Shown piece by piece: positions 46,527-59,482 of a stretch of 64,000 nt of DNA. The stretch is from Rutidosis leptorrhynchoides (taxonomy: Eukaryota; Streptophyta; Magnoliopsida; Asterales; Asteraceae): NCBI RefSeq assembly GCF_046630445.1, contig NC_092333.1, positions 3,124,001 through 3,188,000 on the forward strand, read 5' to 3'. The notes beneath the pieces are model-generated. The model worked only from the letters and a program-made list of their open reading frames with translations, ran no database searches and was not told the origin of the DNA. Each line of letters starts with the position of its first letter. The stretch's first letter is position 1. A program made the translations under genes and the position numbers.

Positions 46527-46662
46527 TTTGTGTTTTTAAACTGTAAAATAGACAAGAGTTAGATTCATAAAAAAATACTTATTAATACAAGCAATTTTTA
46601 CATATATCATAAAGCATAAGCACACTATATTACATATATTACACCACACAAATACAACTATC

Positions 46663-47277
46663 TTATTTCGACTCGCTCGTTTCTTCTTCTTCGGTTTTGG
46701 TTCGTTTTGCCAAGTTTCTAGGGATATATGATGTTCCCCTAATACTAGCTATCGTTTTCCACATTGGTCTAGAAAAACCTGGTGGTTTAGAGGTTCCCGG
46801 GTCATTGTTACAACTTAAGGACTTCGGGGGTTGACGATACATATAAAGTTCATCGGGGTTGGAATTAGATTTCTCTATTTTTATGCCCTTTCCCTTATTA
46901 TTTTCTTTTGCCTTTTTAAATTCAGTTGGGGTAATTTCTATAACATCAACGGAATTCTCGTCGGAATCCGATTCATCGGAGAATTGGTAATCCTCCCAAT
47001 ATTTTGCTTCCTTGGCGGAAACACCATTGACCATAATTAACCTTGGTCGATTGGTTGAGGATTTTCTTTTACTTAACCGTTTTATTATTTCCCCCACCGG
47101 TTCTATTTCTTCATCCGGTTCTGATTCTTCTTCCGGTTCCGATTCTTCTTCCGGTTCCGACTCTTCTTCCGGTTCCTCTTCGGGAACTTGTGAATCAGTC
47201 CACGAATCATTCCAATTTACATTTGACTCTTCATTATTATTAGGTGAGTCAATGGGACTGGTTCTAGAGGTAGACAT
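46663..47277 (-). CDS. Acidic protein ORF carried by Tekay element C
   Basis: An intact 204-residue ORF, first in the element after the primer site and in the same orientation as gag-pol. Residues about 30-60 are an acidic repeat of (PEEESE)n. Then comes a basic KRLSKRKSS, an acidic FSDESDSDENS, a Lys-rich KKAKENNKGKGIKIEK and a basic RNLAKRTK end. The two basic clusters could be nuclear-import signals. No family is recognised. It is separated from the F-box ORF by 136 bp. It could be part of a captured gene or an element-specific accessory gene. Confidence 0.6.
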   Translation of the reverse strand: MSTSRTSPIDSPNNNEESNVNWNDSWTDSQVPEEEPEEESEPEEESEPEEESEPDEEIEPVGEIIKRLSKRKSSTNRPRLIMVNGVSAKEAKYWEDYQFSDESDSDENSVDVIEITPTEFKKAKENNKGKGIKIEKSNSNPDELYMYRQPPKSLSCNNDPGTSKPPGFSRPMWKTIASIRGTSYIPRNLAKRTKTEEEETSESK

Positions 47278-47471
47278 CTATCACATAATATCAAACGCGT
47301 TAAGAGATTAATATATCACATAATATTCACATGTTAAAAATATATAGTTTCCAACAAAATTTGTTAAGCAATCATTTTTCAAGTAAACACGGTCGAAGTC
47401 CAGACTTACTAATGCATCCTAACAAACTCGATAAGACACACTAATGCAAAATTCTGGTTCTCTAAGACCAA

Positions 47472-47485
47472 CGCTCGGATACCAA
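47472..47485 (-). other. Primer-binding site of C, initiator tRNA-Met (one mismatch)
   Basis: The minus strand reads TTGGTATCCGAGCG; the usual site is TGGTATCAGAGC. The single A-to-C difference suggests a change after or at the last replication. Confidence 0.8.
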
Positions 47486-47486
47486 C

Positions 47487-50400
47487 TGAAATGTCCCGTT
47501 CTTATTGATTAAAAACGTTCCATATTAATTGATTTCGTTGCGAGGTTTTGACCTCTATATGAGACGTTTTTCAAAGACTGCATTCATTTTTAAAACAAAC
47601 CATAACCTTTATTTCATAGATAAAGGTTTAAAAAAAAAGCTTTACGTAGATTATCAAATAATGATAATCTAAAATATCCTGTTTACACACGACCATTACA
47701 TAATGGTTTACAATACAAATATGTTACAACAAAATAAGTTTCTTGAATGCAGTTTTTACACAATATCATACAAGCATGGACTCCAAATCTCGTCCTTATT
47801 TAAGTATGCGACAGCGGAAGCTCTTAATAATCACCTGAGAATAAACATGCTTAAAACATCAACAAAAATGTTGGTGAGTTATAGGTTTAACCTATATATA
47901 TCAAATAATAATAATAATAATAATAATAGACCACAAGATTTCATATTTCAATACACATCCCATACATAGAGATAAAAATCATTCATATGGTGAACACCTG
48001 GTAACCGACATTAACAAGATGCATATATAAGAATATCCCCATCATTCCGGGACACCCTTCGGATATGATATAAATTTCGAAGTACTAAAGCATCCGGTAC
48101 TTTGGATGGGGTTTGTTAGGCCCAGATCTATCTTTAGGATTCGCGTCAATTAGGGTGTCTGTTCCCTAATTCTTAGATTACCAGACTTAATAAAAAGGGG
48201 CATATTCGATTTTGATAATTCAACCATAGAATGTAGTTTCATGTACTTGTGTCTATTTTGTAAATCATTTATAAAACCTGCATGTATTCTCATCCCAAAA
48301 ATATTAGATTTTAAAAGTGGGACTATAACTCACTTTCACAGATTTTTACTTCGTCGGGAAGTAAGACTTGGCCACTGGTTGATTCACGAACCTATAACAA
48401 TATATACATGTATATCAAAGTATGTTCAAAATATATTTACAACACTTTTAATATATTTTGATGTTTTAAGTTTATTAAGTCAGCTGTCCTCGTTAGTAAC
48501 CTACAACTAGTTGTCCACAGTTAGATGTACAGAAATAAATCGATAAATATTATCTTGAATCAATCCACGACCCAGTGTATACGTATCTCAGTATTGATCA
48601 CAACTCAAACTATATATATTTTGGAATCAACCTCAACCCTGTATAGCTAACTCCAACATTCACATATAGAGTGTCTATGGTTGTTCCGAAATATATATAG
48701 ATGTGTCGACATGATAGGTCGAAACATTGTATACGTGTCTATGGTCTCTCAAGATTACATAATATACAATACAAGTTGATTAAGTTATGGTTGGAATAGA
48801 TTTGTTACCAATTTTCACGTAGCTAAAATGAGAAAAATTATCCAATCTTGTTTTACCCATAACTTCTTCATTTTAAATCCGTTTTGAGTGAATCAAATTG
48901 CTATGGTTTCATATTGAACTCTATTTTATGAATCTAAACAGAAAAAGTATAGGTTTATAGGCGGAAAAATAAGTTACAAGTCATTTTTGTAAAGGTAGTC
49001 ATTTCAGTCGAAAGAACGACGTCTAGATGACCATTTTAGAAAACATACTTCCACTTTGAGTTTAACCATAATTTTTGGATATAGTTTCATGTTCATAATA
49101 AAAATCATTTTCTCAGAATAACAACTTTTAAATCAAAGTTTATCATAGTTTTTAATTAACTAACCCAAAACAGCCCGCGGTGTTACTACGACGGCGTAAA
49201 TCCGGTTTTACGGTGTTTTTCGTGTTTCCAGGTTTTAAATCATTAAGTTAGCATATCATATAGATATAGAACATGTGTTTAGTTGATTTTAAAAGTCAAG
49301 TTAGAAGGATTAACTTTTATTTGCGAACAAGTTTAGAATTAACTAAACTATGTTCTAGTGATTACAAGTTTAAACCTTCGAATAAGATAGCTTTATATGT
49401 ATGAATCGAATGATGTTATGAACATCATTACTACCTTAAGTTCCTTGGATAAACATCCTGGAAAATAGAAAAATGGATCTAGCTTCAACGGATCCTTGGA
49501 TGGCTCGAAGTTCTTGAAGCAGAATCATGACACGAAAACAAGTTCAAGTAAGATCATCACTTGAAATAAGATTGTTATAGTTATAGAAATTGAACCAAAG
49601 TTTGAATATGATTATTACCTTGTATTAGAATGATAACCTACTGTAAGAAACAAAGATTTCTTGAGGTTGGATGATCACCTTACAAGATTGGAAGTGAGCT
49701 AGCAAACTTGAAAGTATTCTTGATTTTATGAAACTAGAACTTTTGGAATTTATGAAGAACACTTAGAACTTGAAGATAGAACTTGAGAGAGATCAATTAG
49801 ATGAAGAAAATTGAAGAATGAAAGTGTTTTTAGGTGTTTTTGGTCGTTGGTGTATGGATTAGATATAAAGGATATGTAATTTTGTTTTCATGTAAATAAG
49901 TCATGAATGATTACTCATATTTTTGTAATTTTATGAGATATTTCATGCTAGTTGCCAAATGATGATTTCCACATGTGTTAGGTGACTCACATGGGCTGCT
50001 AAGAGCTGATCATTGGAGTGTATATACCAATAGTACATACATCTAAAAGCTGTGTATTGTACGAGTACGAATACGGGTGCATACGAGTAGAATTGTTGAT
50101 GAAACTGAATGAGGATGTAATTGTAAGCATTTTTGTTAAGTAGAAGTATTTTGATAAGTGTATTGAAGTCTTTCAAAAGTGTGTAAATACATATTAAAAC
50201 ACTACATGTATATACATTTTAACTGAGTCGTTATGTCATCGTTAGTCGTTACATGTAAGTGTTGTTTTGAAACCTTTAGGTTAACGATCTTGTTAAATGT
50301 TGTTAACCCAATGTTTATAATATCAAATGAGATTTTAAATTATTATATTATCATGATATTATCATGTATGAATATCTCTTAATATGATATATATATACAT

Positions 50401-50754
50401 TAAATGTCTTTACAACGATAATCGTTACATATATGTCTAGTTTAAAAATCATTAAGTTAGTAGTCTTGTTTTTACATATGTAGTTCATTGTTAATATACT
50501 TAATGATATGTTTACTTATCATAGTATCATGTTAACTATATATATATATCCATATATATGTCATCATATAGTTTTTACAAGTTTTAACGTTCGTGAATCA
50601 CCGGTCAACTTGGGTGGTCAATTGTCTATATGAAACATATTTCAATTAATCAAGTCTTAACAAGTTTGATTGCTTAACATGTTGGAAACATTTAATCATG
50701 TAAATATCAATCTCAATTAATATATATAAACATGTAAAAGTTCGGGTCACTACA
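47487..50754 (-). repeat. 5' LTR of element C
   Basis: 3268 bp, starting TGAAATGTCCCG and ending GGTCACTACA on the plus strand. Near-identical to 37622-40879; examples of differences are an (AAT)n length change near 47905 and loss of four bases near 48124. Confidence 0.95.
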
Positions 50755-50759
50755 GGGCG

Positions 50760-52031
50760 TAGGTTATTGTGTATGGCAGCCGCAGGTGGGACATCCTCTG
50801 GGTTCTTGTTAGACGCAATAGAAAGGAACAAAGGGGAGTTTGGTCTTGTAATTGCTTGGTCCCACTTTTTGGTGTTAGATCACGACAAACGGAAGAAAAG
50901 CAAGACAAAAGAGAAATTGTGATTTTGATATTTAATTAAATTGAGACTTGTTGGTCTCACTTGGTTGACGTCAGTAGCCAAAGAAAAGAAAGGGGAGTAA
51001 CTTTGTTTATTCTCAATTTAATATTCTTTGATTTTTCTTTAACTCATTTTATTTTGGTGATTGTTACAAATGTAATTATTATTGCTATTTTAATTGAATT
51101 ATTTGTGTTTATGCGAATAATGAATTGTTTATGCAACATTAATTTGTATCTGTGTACAATTTATATCATGGTCATGAGCTAAATACTTTATGTTCATCTA
51201 GATTAATAACCTTAGTGGTAGATGATTTATTTTATAGTAATATGATTTTTTGCATGATAAATTAGAGTTTGGATAAAAAACCACACTTGTGGGTGTTGAT
51301 GTATGTTATGAGATTGATTAGTGTACTTGTTTGGACAAAGGGAACCCTGTTTCAATTTAGTACATTAATTTTCAATTGATTTGTCTTAATTAGTTGGGTG
51401 CTTACTGGACCAAGGGGGTAAATTGAGTAACATATGTTGAACAAAACATGGGTGAATTGTGTGGAGCGAACGCATAACCAATTGAATCTAAATCTTTTAA
51501 TTAGTTAATTACTTAGTCACAAGCGAAAGAGGTCTTCGGTGAAAGGGAACCCTAAGTCGATAAATCCTAGCTTGAGTATTCGTAAAAGAGAACTCTAAAC
51601 GAACCGACTTAGTAATTGCATGCCATTTTATCACTATAACTTGTGCTTAATACTATATCATTCGACACCGAGGGTAAAAGATCTAGGCGAGCATTTCTTT
51701 ATCTATTGAATTCAAAACTATCTTTAATTTGTTTGTTGAGTCTGCATTTATTTTCTATAAAATTAAAAACACAAAAAAATTGTCTTTATATTTAAATCTA
51801 TCTTGATTGGTTAATCGTTAAATAACCAAAACCCAATATCTCGTTATTTCTTGTTTGTTAATTACACTTAGTTTATAATCTTAAATTGAGTTGAACTGTC
51901 CTTGGAACGATCTTGGATTTTACCAATATATATACTGCTACACGATCGGATACACTGCCCGTTAGTGTGTAGTAATCTTTTAATAACCGGTATTTTCCAT
52001 TGATAAATAATATACACGATTTTACACATCA
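50760..52031 (+). repeat. 5' LTR of D, final segment
   Basis: Aligns by eye with 55286-56565 of the intact 3' LTR and ends ACACATCA at 52031. The 73-residue ORF present in both LTR copies (50961-51182 and 55486-55707) is AT-rich and has no sign of function. Confidence 0.9.
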
Positions 52032-52037
52032 AGTTTT

Positions 52038-52056
52038 TGGCGCCGCTGCCGGGGAC
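52038..52056 (+). other. Primer-binding site of D, tRNA-Asp type
   Basis: TGGCGCCGCTGCCGGGGAC, six bases after the LTR end; same as element A over 18 bases. Confidence 0.88.
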
Positions 52057-52199
52057 AGTTGTGTCAATTTGAGATTGTTGCTAGTTGTGATTTGTTTGAG
52101 TCTTTTTGTTTTTAGGTAGTTCTTGTTTCTTTTTAGTATTTATCATTTTCTAGAGTCGGTGCTTTTATTCTTTTCTTTGTTTTTATCAATTGCAGGAAA

Positions 52200-53141
52200 A
52201 TGGTTGACTATAGGAATATGACAATGGCTGAGAAAATGAGAGTTGAACGGAGGAAACTAATCGCACTGTATTCATCTCCTATTGTTACCAACAAGGGGTA
52301 CCAAGAGAAAGAAGTAGATGAAATTGTGGTTAACACTAAAAAAATGTCTATGAAAGAGAGGATGATAGCTGAAGGTTTCTGCCCGTGTTTTTATGGGTCT
52401 TGGCAATGTTGTATGAATCCGGACGTTAAACATTCTAGTCCCTTACCTACTACGCAACTTGCTACAGATTTTTATTCACCATTGATTCTGTATCCGGAAC
52501 ATTCAGATGTGACAGAGTCCGATCCAGCTCCACAACTTATAGCTTCAGAATCTATTTTGCAAGAGGAACTGGTTGTTGACAAACATACTCATTTAGATCC
52601 ACTTTCTGAGCTTTTGCAAGATTTCCCTGAGTTACATTCTTGCTCTTCTAGTTATATAGATGAGACCGTGGTAGAAGAGGAAGATGGTTTGTTGGTTGAT
52701 CTAATGGCTAATGGGTATGAGCCTACAACTGAAGAACTAAAAGAACTAAAGTTGGAGGTTAAGCCTCGTTTCATAGTTGAGATTCAGAGCTTGTCCACAC
52801 TTATTTCAGAGGATGTTGATATTGAGGAGAGTGATAGTTCATTTTAGGGTGAATCTCACAGTATGTACAATGTAGGGAAGACGATTTATAGTGACCCGTT
52901 TGATGTGAGAATGAACATGGGGTACATTCGGGTGTCTCGAGTTGATTTTAAGGGTAACACATTTTTGGATATTCGGGTTAGTGTGAAGTATTTAAGGGAA
53001 GAGACAATAGGATTACTTGAAATTATGTTTACTTCTCGAGGTGTTAACAATTGGTTAACCTTGCTGATTCGTGGAACATACTCCACTGATTTCTCGTATC
53101 GTCAGCTAAGTGTGGGTGATTCAGACCCCACTAAAGGCTGA
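52200..53141 (+). CDS. Element D ORF split by an in-frame TAG
   Basis: ATG 52200 opens 215 codons (to TAG 52845-52847). The same frame then continues through GESHS to a 92-codon stretch ending at 53141. The first part has two related motifs, MTMAEKMRVERRK and MSMKERMIAEGFC, a Cys-rich CPCFYGSWQCC and, near the end, LMANGYEPTTEELKELK. The last closely matches LIANGYEPTTEEIQMLK between protease and RT of element A, tying D to the Athila group. The second part contains VSRVDFKGNTFLDIR and a later NNWLTL, which loosely recall the PC4 coactivator fold; this is weak. No protease or RT. The TAG may be a mutation or a readthrough site. Confidence 0.55.
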
Positions 53142-54785
53142 TTATGGGGGTCGAGTCAGGTGCACGACTCGATGAAATGCACCATTTTTATAGAGTATTG
53201 TATATTTGTTTGGATTCATTGCAGGTACTTTTGATGATGAACATCGCGTGATAGCTATTGTGGAATGTCATTGAGTGTAGGCCGGTCTGTCACTAGCATT
53301 CCGCGATTCATGGTTATAACTTGGCAAGTTTTACCTTATTTATCCTTTTACCCTTCCGAATTTAATCTATTTTTGATCTCAAGTAATGGGGACATTACTT
53401 GATCTCAAGTGTAGGGTGGGGATGTAAATTCTTGCGGGTTGGTAAAATATATTTTTCGAAACATGAGTGTTGGTTTACATATGCTTGGTATTGTGATTTT
53501 TAAAAAGAGTGAAACATCACGTTTTAGGCCATTTTCGGGGAATTTTAAAATTTTTATGGTTTAATTCGTGATTTCAAAGAAGCCAAAATCTTATGCTATG
53601 AAATCTGGCAAGTTGTTACCTACGAATTGACGGGTACATAATGTCATTTCCTGTATTCTTTCCGCCCTACGCCGATACCGGGTTTAGTTGGCTCGGAAAT
53701 TATACTTTGTTCCGTGTCGTTTCCCAAAACCCAGGGGAACTGTGGGTGACACTAGCCGTAAACCGAACCACGTTCATTCCCATTGAACGTGAAATCCTAC
53801 GAATTCTTCAAAAATTCAATCATAGGTCACTTGCACCAAGGCGAGTGTCAACCGTATGAACGGTGATAGTAGCGTGTAGTCGAAACCGGACCATGCGCTA
53901 GATCGAAAACTAAAACAGGGCGATCCTCATTGTTTCTCCTAACAAGGACAATATTGCACCCGACCACTTTATTTAACCACACAGGATGTATCCATTCCAT
54001 TCTAAAGGGAGTCAAGTCTCCCGAACAACACACTTGCTGATTTGTTTCAGAAGTTGTAGTCCAGACCAGTTGTAGGGTGACGAAAAATCTTGAAAAGTCA
54101 TTGCTAAAATCGACTGAAAATCTACCAGGCCTCAATGTCAAACAGGAAAACTGGTAGTCAAAGCTTATCTCAATGAGGGAGATTTGCTAGCAAATGGGAA
54201 GCGCACCATGATACACAAAATGTCAGTGATTGATCAGATTCTCAGTAGATAACCTCCGAAAAAGTGAGATATCAGCTTTTAAGCCCGATGAACCTCAATC
54301 TTTATGGTTGACTTAACGGATTAGATGATTACCTCATGACTATCGATGATATCTGGACGTAATGTGTATCCTCCTAAGCACATTATTTTCTTACTGACAT
54401 TTCACGATGTTAGGTATTTGTGGGAGGCTTGGCTTGACCAATTGTGGGGTAGCCCGTGCGTTCTTTTTGGCACATATGTTCGTTTGCTATATCTTTGGTG
54501 CTCAGTTCCCACTTGATTCCCAGTTTCTTTGAAGACTTATATTATGGTTCGAGATTCTCTACTTCATCATTATGGTACGTTATCGAGACTAACTTTGGTT
54601 ACTTTATTAATTACATATTGGTTGAGGTTTGGGAAAGTGTTGTTTTGGGAATGCAAGTGGGAGCCATGGTTGATATCTACTCCAAATTCGTGCCCACGCT
54701 AGTTGCTTGATTAGTTAATGTTCGTTTGGTTCTACATACTTATGAAGATGTTATTATATGGTAGAAGATTACTTTCGAGTCGGTA
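53142..54785 (+). other. Non-coding interior of D
   Basis: No recognised coding region. Short ORFs (53641-53859 plus, 53848-54141 minus, 54456-54710 plus) have no family features. Probably element leader or remnant sequence. Confidence 0.45.
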
Positions 54786-54823
54786 TTGCTTGAGGACAAG
54801 CAAGACTCTAGTGTGGGGTGATT
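54786..54823 (+). other. Hairpin and polypurine tract of D
   Basis: TTGCTTG-AGGA-CAAGCAA (54786-54803), then AGTGTGGGGTGATT before the 3' LTR. The hairpin is identical to that of element A. Confidence 0.8.
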
Positions 54824-56565
54824 TGATATTGCATATTTTACATACGTTTATCTTAGCAATATCCTTCATATTTTGGTCCTTTGGATACGGTTTGGAGACG
54901 ATTTGATGGTATTTATGAAGAATTGAGTTCAAGAGCTACAAAAATGATAAAGTTAGATATTTAAGCGTTTTAAGACGTCCGTGATTCATAGAGCTACAAT
55001 TTTCGTATTATGGTTTCTGAAAATTCTGGACGAGTCATACTCTAAATGAGCAAAAGTTAGCTGCATTGAATTGAAAAAAAATAACTACAACTATTATACG
55101 GAGTATAGCTTTGGACTACTAATGAGCTTTTGATTTAATTAAACCATGTAAGCTAGCCAACTGGCTGAGCATGATTTTTTATTAGTGGGCTTTTATATAA
55201 AAAAAAAAATAAGAAGCAACCTAATGAGATGAAGAGTATCGACGGTATAGGATATAAATAAAATCACTCAATTAAACAAAGGGCGTAGGTTATTGTGTGT
55301 GGCAGCCGCAGGTGGGACCCCCTCTGGGTTCTTGTTCGACGTAATAGAAAGGAACAAAGGGGAGTTTGGTCTTGTAATTGCTTGGTCCCACTTTTTGGTG
55401 TTAGATCACGACAAACGGAAGAAAAGCAAGACAAAAGAGAAATTGTGATTTTGATATTTAATTAATTGAGACTTGTTGGTCTCACTTGGTTGACGTCAGT
55501 AGCCAAAGAAAAGAAAGGGGAGTAACTTTGTTTATTCTCAATTTAATATTCTTTGATTTTTCTTTAACTCATTTTATTTTGGTGATTGTTACAAATGTAA
55601 TTATTATTGCTATTTTAATTGAATTATCTGTGTTTATGCGAATAATGAATTGTTTATGCAACATTAATTTGTGTTTGTGTTCAATTTATATCATGGTCAT
55701 GAGCTAAATACTTTATGTTCATCTAGATTAATAACCTTAGTGGTAGATGATTTATTTTATAGTAATATGATTTTTTGCATGATAAATTAGAGTTTGGATA
55801 AAGAACCACACTTGTGGGTATTGATGTATGTTATGAGATTGATTAGTGTACTTGTTTGGACAAAGGGAACCCTGTTTCAATTTAGTACATTAATTTTCAA
55901 TTGATTTGTCTTAATTAGTTGGGTGCTTACTGGACCAAGGGGGTAAATTGAGTAACATATGTTGAACAAAACATGGGTGAATTGTGTGGAGCGAACGCGT
56001 AACCAATTGAATCTAAATCTTTTAATTAGTTAATTACTTAGTAACAAGCGAAAGAGGTCTTCGGTGAAAGGGAACCCTAAGTCGATAAATCCTAGCTTGA
56101 GTGTTCGTAAAAGAGAACTCTAAACGAAACGACTTAGTAATTGCATGCCATTTTATCACTATAACTTGTGCTTAATACTATATCATCCGACACTGAGGGT
56201 AAAAGATGTAGGCGAGCATTTCTTTATCTATTGAATTCAAAACTATCTTTAATTTGTGTGTTGAGTCTGCATTTATTTTCTATAAAATTAAAAACACAAA
56301 AAAATTGTCTTTATATTTAAATCTATCTTGATTGGTTAATCGTTAAATAACCAAAACCCAATATCTCGTTATTTCTTTTATTTCTTGTTTGTTAATTACA
56401 CTTAGTTTATAATCTTGAATTGAGTTGAACTGTCCTTGGAACGATCTTGGATTTTACCAATATCTATACTGCTACACGATCGGGTACACTGCCCGTTAAT
56501 GTGTAGTAATCTTTTAATAACCGGTATTTTCCATTGATAAATAATATACACGATTTTACACATCA
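54824..56565 (+). repeat. 3' LTR of D (intact, 1742 bp)
   Basis: TGATATTGC...ACACATCA, followed by the target duplicate CACCG. Uninterrupted copy that allows the split 5' LTR to be reassembled. A TATA-like GATATAAATAAA lies near 55250. Confidence 0.92.
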
Positions 56566-57684
56566 CACCGAAAGCCTTCGGCTTTCTTGGTGCAGTTTGT
56601 AACTGAAACAAAGTGCCGAAGATGGCGGTAGTTATTGGTTACACACGATGGAGTAAAGTGATTTTGGTGTGTGTGTGTGTGTGTGTTTATCGGTCGTGCA
56701 TGTTAGGAAGCCTTGCAAATAAACGAATAAATTCAATGGTGGGTGTGCTCGAATAGTAATGAATATGGTGGTTGTCAAACATGAAACAGAATTGATAGCG
56801 AAGAAAAGTGGTGATATCAGTGATAATGGTAATAGAGAAGGATTCGTTTAACTCCTGAGGTGATTAATTATATCATGTATGAATCTGTCGACTTCTCTTT
56901 AATCAGACAACAAGGACAATTAATCCGATTTAGTGGGGTGGTTAATTCTGTCAGAGAATCAATCAAGAATAGAGAAAAATGAAGAAAAAGATATAACATT
57001 AGATTTCGATACATAACAGATTTTGTTACTTTGTGAATTGAATTTGTGGTGTTATGCAGATTTGAGACAAGAATATATGGGTCGACTATGATGTATAACA
57101 AACTGGACGATTTATTCTGCTTTATGGATCCTAATTCTATTAATGTAAATAATTAAATGGCATATTAATATTACTCTTAATAATGTTTATAATAATTACT
57201 AATAGTAATAATAATAATTAAATAATAATAATACAGATATTAATAATTATTAATATTATTATTCATAGTGATGAAAAAAAATAATAATACTATCAGTAAT
57301 AAAAATATTAATATTATTAATAACAATAATAGGTTAATAGTAATGACATTGAAATATTACTTAATGTTAATACTTGGTGATACTAATAATAATAACTAAC
57401 ATTTTAGTTTTAATGATTCTTATAATAATATTTGTAGTTAACATCTTTATTTTTAAGATCATAACGTTTTAATTATAACATTAATAATGGTAATACTATT
57501 AAAATTACTGATATCATTATTAATCTTAATATTTATTTTAATGGAAGTATTAATAATAATATTATAATCATATTTTTAAACTATAACTTCATATATTAAT
57601 ATTACAATTCATTAGTTATACCTTATTTACTAATCATATATTTTATATATTGAATATTTAATATTAGTAAATTTTATATATATA

Positions 57685-59413
57685 TGTGACGATCGCTCCA
57701 AATCCAAATGGACAATACGTCATTCATCGATTTCATTGCGAGGTATTTGACCTCTATATGATACGTTTTGTAAACATTGCATTCTTTTGAAAAGGCACAC
57801 CATAAATGCATATTTAAATCATAGGTTTTCGACATCTGATGATTTCTACATATAGACAATCATCGTAATATAATAGTTTACAATGATACTTCCATTGACA
57901 ATGCAGTCAAAATAAGATACATGGTGATGATTTGGTGAATGCAACGTTTCCTTGAAAAGTATGTCATGTAAGACTCCATGCACATAGCTTGTCTAACATA
58001 TAAGCAAACAGCGGAAGACTTCTAGGAAACCTGAGAATAAACATGCTAACAAGTGTCAACACAAAGGTTGGTGAGTTCATAGTTTTAGTGTTTCGTATAA
58101 TCTGTATATAAAAGTGGATCACAAGATTTCAGTTGTTTCATCCAGAAACGTTTATCAAAATATTCTACAAGATTGAGCACCCTGGTAACTAAACTTAACG
58201 TATATATAATTTATACCCTTTGTATAATCATCTTAATAATACACGCAAACCAACGTGTACGCTTCTCAAATAGAATACGTCCGTTAAAAGGCTAGTGCTC
58301 TAGCACGGACGGGGATATCAAGCCCTATGGATCCATATACCTCTATTCGCGCCCATCGATTCTTATAACCGACAGTTACTAGTTACCAAAGCTAAGGGAT
58401 TTTCGGTTCAAACTCGGAGTAGAATTTAGTATATACTTGTGTCCATTGCGTTTAAAATAAATTGCATGTATTCTCAGCCCAAAAATATATTGCAAAAGCA
58501 ATTAAAAAGGGATCAATGAAACTCACCTTAGCAGCATATAAAGTCGTTCACCAAAATGTGACCGAAACTCGGATTACCAAATAACCGTAGATCTCAACCT
58601 AGAGAACATATGTTGGTCAATAAATGTCTATCAAGCTAGGTCAGGTCATAGTGTATCACAATCCTAATGCTCGAGATCGACCTACAAAAGTTATCCAAAG
58701 TCGTTTCAAAAAGTCAATTTTGACAATAGTTCAATAAAACGAGACGTACCTTATATAAGGATTCATTTACTTGGTTGGTAATATTCAAAAATCCACTTTA
58801 TCAATCTCGTAAACAAGTTGTTTAAATCTTAATTGCAGATTCAAAAGCAATTTCAATTAACGTCCATTATAATTCAGTTGATCATATCTTTTAATCCGTT
58901 CATCGAAACTATTCGATATCTAAATGAAAAGTTATTGATTTTTCGCCAGCTTTCTAAAAACATGTATATCATATACCTTTTACCAGTAATATATGTATTT
59001 AATTAGTGATTCATTATAAACTGTTTAACGAAGAAATTTAGTATACAAGCATGCATAAACATATATACTCGAGCACTAGACATGGATATACAATTAATAT
59101 ATAAAAGATAAGATATGAATGCTTACGTATCAATATTGTGATTTAATATTGCGGGAAAGTACGTAGACGCAACGAAGATGATAAACACTAGGTTTGACTT
59201 GCAAACGATACCCATGAATATTATCCATAACCTCCAAAGCAATAACCCATAATTTCCTTAGCTCTAGCTTGCTCGAAAACTCGTTTTGAAATCATTTGGA
59301 CATCACTCCGTCGTAATATTTTATGTATATTATTATTTTTGTATCGTAAAAATAATAATACAAATACTATTAATAATAAGATTAATAATAATAATCTTAA
59401 TATTATTATTATT

Positions 59414-59482
<69 letters not shown>

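Larger units (their letters stand above)
37622..50754 (-). mobile_element. Tekay chromovirus C with extra ORFs, inserted in the 5' LTR of D
   Basis: Minus strand. LTRs at 37622-40879 (3') and 47487-50754 (5'), ends TGAAATGTCCCG...GGTCACTACA on the plus strand. GGGCG flanks both ends (37617-37621 and 50755-50759). The order in element sense is 5' LTR, primer site, acidic ORF, F-box ORF, PPT-like motif, gag-pol with chromodomain, PPT, 3' LTR. The LTRs are nearly identical apart from scattered single-base and microsatellite changes, so insertion is recent. gag-pol has two in-frame stops. Confidence 0.95.
28064..56565 (+). mobile_element. Non-autonomous Athila/Tat-like element D, nested host of B and C
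   Basis: The 5' LTR is 28064-28406 + 37506-37621 + 50760-52031, split by B and C. The 3' LTR is intact at 54824-56565. Flanks are CACCG (28059-28063 and 56566-56570), a perfect 5-base target duplication. The primer site is tRNA-Asp type (52038) and the hairpin and PPT are at 54786-54823. The internal part (52032-54823) has one small ORF broken by an amber codon and no protease, RT or integrase. It is therefore mobilised in trans, if at all. LTR ends TGATATTGC...ACACATCA resemble those of element A. Confidence 0.88.
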
